Positions 61,487-64,000 of a DNA stretch of 64,000 bases are shown here, in pieces. The notes below the pieces were generated by a model. The model was not told where the DNA came from. It made no database searches and saw only the letters and a list, made by a program, of their open reading frames with translations. Positions within the stretch are counted from its first letter, which is position 1. Every line of letters begins with the position of its first letter. The translations under genes were made by a program, and so were the position numbers. Source of the DNA: Fen-1258 sp947085815. Its GTDB lineage: Bacteria > Bacteroidota > Ignavibacteria > Ignavibacteriales > Melioribacteraceae. The stretch spans positions 18,968 through 82,967 of the forward strand of contig CAMTXU010000010.1 of NCBI GenBank assembly GCA_947085815.1. Reading direction: 5' to 3'.

Positions 61487-64000
61487 ATGAAAAAAGATAC
61501 AGCAATTAAACAACCTCAAGTAAAAAATGCAGATGTAATTTCTCTAGAGGAAAATTATGAAAAAATACTGTGTCCATATTGTACAAGCACAAGAGTCGAT
61601 ATTTATAGAAAGGCATCGGACATTGTAAAATGTTCTAATTGCAGTACGGTTTATTTAAGAACACGGCTGAAGAAAGAAGCAATGGAACTTCTTTATCAGT
61701 CATACAATACAGATGCGCCCCAAATGTTTTTACCTAAAGATCAGCATGAAATAAAAAACAGTTTGTTAAGACGAGATTATTGGATAAAAGAAATACTTCA
61801 GTTTACAAAACCAGAAGGTAATATTCTGGATATCGGTTGCGGTTGGGGCGCATTTCTAGATAACGCACACACCCATGGATTCACTCCGCGAGGAATTGAA
61901 ATAACAAAGAAAGGCGCGGATTTTGCAAAAACTAAATTGCACATTAATGCAACAAGCAATCAATTCCTAGATACTCCACTTAAAAAAGAATCATTCAATG
62001 TAATTACTCTTAACCATGTATTAGAACATTTACCGGAACCCAAAATGGTCCTCGAGAAAATTTTTGACTTGCTTATTCCGGGCGGACTGTTTTGCGGAAT
62101 AGTTCCAAACATTGAATCGTTGTGTTCATTTTTTATGGGTGATTCATGGGAATGGCTCGACCCATTTTATCATTATGTGCATTACTCACCGGCTACAGTT
62201 AAGAAGCATTTAGAAGACGCCGGATTTATGATAGAGAGAATTTATACGGCATCGGGAGATTACAATAGAACAGAGTTGGCAAATGTTCTGAAAAAGTATT
62301 ACCGACCCGCTAATCATGGAATGATTCTGGAGATAATTAAAAAAATTGAGCTGAACGGACAGGGAGAAGAGATAAGGTTTATAGTAAGGAAGCCAGAAGT
62401 AAAAGCAAGTGTATCATCCAAAATGAAAGATAATGCTTTGGTTACCTCCAGAGTAAAAAACCACAACTCATATTCAGCATCAATTATAATTCCGGTTCAT
62501 AATAAAGTAGAGTTTACCCAAAAATGTTTGGATACTCTTTATTCAATTAAAAATGGAGTTGATGATTTCGAAGTGATTGTTGTAAATAATGCATCAAGTG
62601 ATGATACAAAAAAGTTCCTAGATCTTGCTTGTGCAGAATATCATGATCTTAAAGTAATAAACAATTTAGTGAATGAACGATTTGCCGGAGCTTGCAATGC
62701 TGGCGCTGCAAACGCCGAAGGCAAAATCTTGGTCTTCCTAAACAACGATACGGTTCCTCAAGAGGATTGGCTATCATTTGGAATTAATAGACTGATGATA
62801 GACGAAAGCATTGGCATTGTCGGTTCGAAGTTACTTTATCCTGACATGACTATTCAGCATTGTGGTGTGGAGTACTTACTTAATGTTCATCCGGAATACC
62901 CGTTATGGCCGGTGCATCGTTTTCTTGGAATGAAAGAGGATGATCCGCTTGTTAATCAAGCTGGATTTGTAGAATCTGTTACCGGCGCCTGCTTGTTTAT
63001 TCCAAACACTCTATTCAATGCAATCAACGGATTTGATGAAGAGTTCACAATGTATTTCGAAGATCTAGACTTATGTTTCAAAGCGTTGAAAGCAGAGAAG
63101 AAGATTTATTACGAGCCAAAATCAGTAGTGATACATTTCGAAGGTAAATCAACACCGGATGAAGCTTTGCGTTATAAATTAAGTACTAATGCGGCTAAAA
63201 GATTTTATGAAAAGTGGAAAACTGAAATTGGATCATTTACTGAAATGAAGAAACAACTAAACGTTTCTGTTACACATGATTTGCCAATTACTTATACACA
63301 ATTAATAGAAGTGAACAAGAAAACTATGGCTTCTCTGGTTGAATCATCCAGATATGAAGAAGCAATTAGTCTGTTGAATGAATTGAAGAAATTTATTCCC
63401 GGGGATCCGGTAATCTGTGATTATGACCAACGTTTTAAAATCTTGAACAATAAGAAGAGTAAAAATGAAGTTAATACTTTTAGCGGCGTTGATATATCAA
63501 GTGCAAAACAAGCCGCCGTTACAATAGTAACCTTAACATATAACGCACTTGATTATACAAAGGAATTTATTGCTTCTTTACAAAAAAATACTTCGGCAGA
63601 TTATGAATTGGTAGTAATCGATAATTACAGTTCGGATGAAACTGCTTCTTATCTTACCGATCTTGCCAAGAATAATAATAAAATAAGAGTTATACTGAAT
63701 AAAGAGAACCTTGGATTCCCGGCTGCCATAAATCAGGGAATACTGGAGTGCAAGGGTAAATATATTGTAATAGCAAATAACGATATAGTAGTTACAAACC
63801 GGTGGTTGGAAAGAATGATTGAAATTGCTGAATCTAATCCTAAAATCGGTTTAGTTGGCCCAATCAGCAACGAAGTTAGCGGCTTGCAAATAGATGAAAA
63901 TGCAAAGTATGACTCGATAGAGAAAATGCATAAGTATGCTGAAGAGGTAGCGACTAAGAATAAAGGTGAAGTTCTCAACTTTCCTAGGATTGCCTTCTTA
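61487..64000 (+). CDS. Methyltransferase fused to two GT2 glycosyltransferases (3' end outside window)
   Basis: The frame is open from the ATG at 61487 to the window end (838 codons visible). Residues about 28-300 are a zinc-ribbon (CPYC, CSNC) plus class I SAM methyltransferase (ILDIGCGWGAFLDNA, LNHVLEHLPEP) of the same type as the start of the previous gene. About 330-600 is a GT2 domain (SIIIPVHNKVEFTQKCL, FLNNDTVPQEDWL, YFEDLDLCFKALK). From about 676 a second GT2 domain begins (TIVTLTYNALDYTKEF, IANNDIVVTNRWL) and is cut by the edge. It follows the previous gene by 50 bp and probably acts in the same glycan pathway. Confidence 0.9.
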   Translation, partial: MKKDTAIKQPQVKNADVISLEENYEKILCPYCTSTRVDIYRKASDIVKCSNCSTVYLRTRLKKEAMELLYQSYNTDAPQMFLPKDQHEIKNSLLRRDYWIKEILQFTKPEGNILDIGCGWGAFLDNAHTHGFTPRGIEITKKGADFAKTKLHINATSNQFLDTPLKKESFNVITLNHVLEHLPEPKMVLEKIFDLLIPGGLFCGIVPNIESLCSFFMGDSWEWLDPFYHYVHYSPATVKKHLEDAGFMIERIYTASGDYNRTELANVLKKYYRPANHGMILEIIKKIELNGQGEEIRFIVRKPEVKASVSSKMKDNALVTSRVKNHNSYSASIIIPVHNKVEFTQKCLDTLYSIKNGVDDFEVIVVNNASSDDTKKFLDLACAEYHDLKVINNLVNERFAGACNAGAANAEGKILVFLNNDTVPQEDWLSFGINRLMIDESIGIVGSKLLYPDMTIQHCGVEYLLNVHPEYPLWPVHRFLGMKEDDPLVNQAGFVESVTGACLFIPNTLFNAINGFDEEFTMYFEDLDLCFKALKAEKKIYYEPKSVVIHFEGKSTPDEALRYKLSTNAAKRFYEKWKTEIGSFTEMKKQLNVSVTHDLPITYTQLIEVNKKTMASLVESSRYEEAISLLNELKKFIPGDPVICDYDQRFKILNNKKSKNEVNTFSGVDISSAKQAAVTIVTLTYNALDYTKEFIASLQKNTSADYELVVIDNYSSDETASYLTDLAKNNNKIRVILNKENLGFPAAINQGILECKGKYIVIANNDIVVTNRWLERMIEIAESNPKIGLVGPISNEVSGLQIDENAKYDSIEKMHKYAEEVATKNKGEVLNFPRIAFL

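Noticed and set aside
1..64000. CRISPR arrays, tRNA and rRNA genes
   Set aside because: No regularly spaced repeats and no tRNA or rRNA-like sequences were noticed on reading; a dedicated scan was not possible.

Overview
The window is a large, almost complete flagellar and motility locus (about 57 kb) from a Gram-negative bacterium of moderately low GC. A secreted protein with a C-terminal type IX secretion sorting domain of the QNYPNPFNP / VYDVLGREIATLVNE type, together with P- and L-ring genes, points to the Bacteroidota-Ignavibacteriota-Chlorobiota group, most likely an Ignavibacteria-like lineage. This assignment is inferred from protein features, not from a marker gene. No rRNA, tRNA or CRISPR array was seen.

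Layout. Positions 1-2.6 kb hold the 3' part of cheA and then cheB. Positions 2.8-15.4 kb (+) hold a small unknown gene, flgB-flgC, a 79-codon unknown gene, fliE-F-G-H-I-J, a MotE/YlxF-like gene, fliK, flgD, a TIGR02530-type gene and flgE. Positions 15.6-24.7 kb are a nine-gene operon on the minus strand that has nothing to do with flagella: an outer-membrane barrel, CDP-glucose pathway enzymes (rfbF, rfbG, a further SDR), a TPR protein, a small membrane protein, a processive GT2 synthase, a GH26-like hydrolase and a T9SS-exported beta-propeller. It looks like a synthase-dependent exopolysaccharide system. A decayed IS1380-type transposase fragment lies at its right edge. Positions 25.3-34.5 kb (+) resume the flagellar set: fliL-M-N-O-P-Q-R, flhB-A-F-G. 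Positions 34.6-39.1 kb hold a small membrane gene, fliA (sigma-28), two HDOD genes, a kinase-like gene that has lost its phospho-acceptor histidine, and a membrane protein. Positions 39.1-46.5 kb hold flgF-G-A-H-I-J-N-K-L. Positions 46.5-52 kb hold motAB, fliW-csrA, a REC-Hpt protein, a second motAB and two response-regulator proteins. Positions 52-56.4 kb hold an unknown gene behind a strong hairpin, a PAS histidine kinase and an unknown TPR/coiled-coil membrane protein. Positions 56.8-64 kb hold two very large glycan enzymes: a 1528-residue methyltransferase/GT9/WbsX/TPR protein and a methyltransferase-GT2-GT2 protein cut by the window end.

How it works together. The window encodes the export gate (FlhAB, FliPQR, FliO), the ATPase complex (FliHIJ), MS- and C-rings, rod, hook, P- and L-rings, hook-filament junction, two stator pairs, flagellar number control (FlhF/FlhG), sigma-28 and the FliW-CsrA post-transcriptional switch. 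Flagellin, FliD, FliS and FlgM are not recognised here. A sigma-54-like element (GG/GC spacing) precedes the fliA operon, with weaker ones before flgB and fliL, which suggests a sigma-54 to sigma-28 hierarchy.

The points most worth a second look are: the exopolysaccharide operon splitting the flgE/fliL junction with a transposase scar at one side; a palindromic repeat inserted in frame inside the T9SS sorting domain; a hairpin that buries the Shine-Dalgarno and start codon of the 218-residue unknown gene at 52019; the fliA-HDOD-HDOD-pseudokinase module; the 145-nt motA/motB overlap; and a REC-HisKA protein with no ATPase domain.
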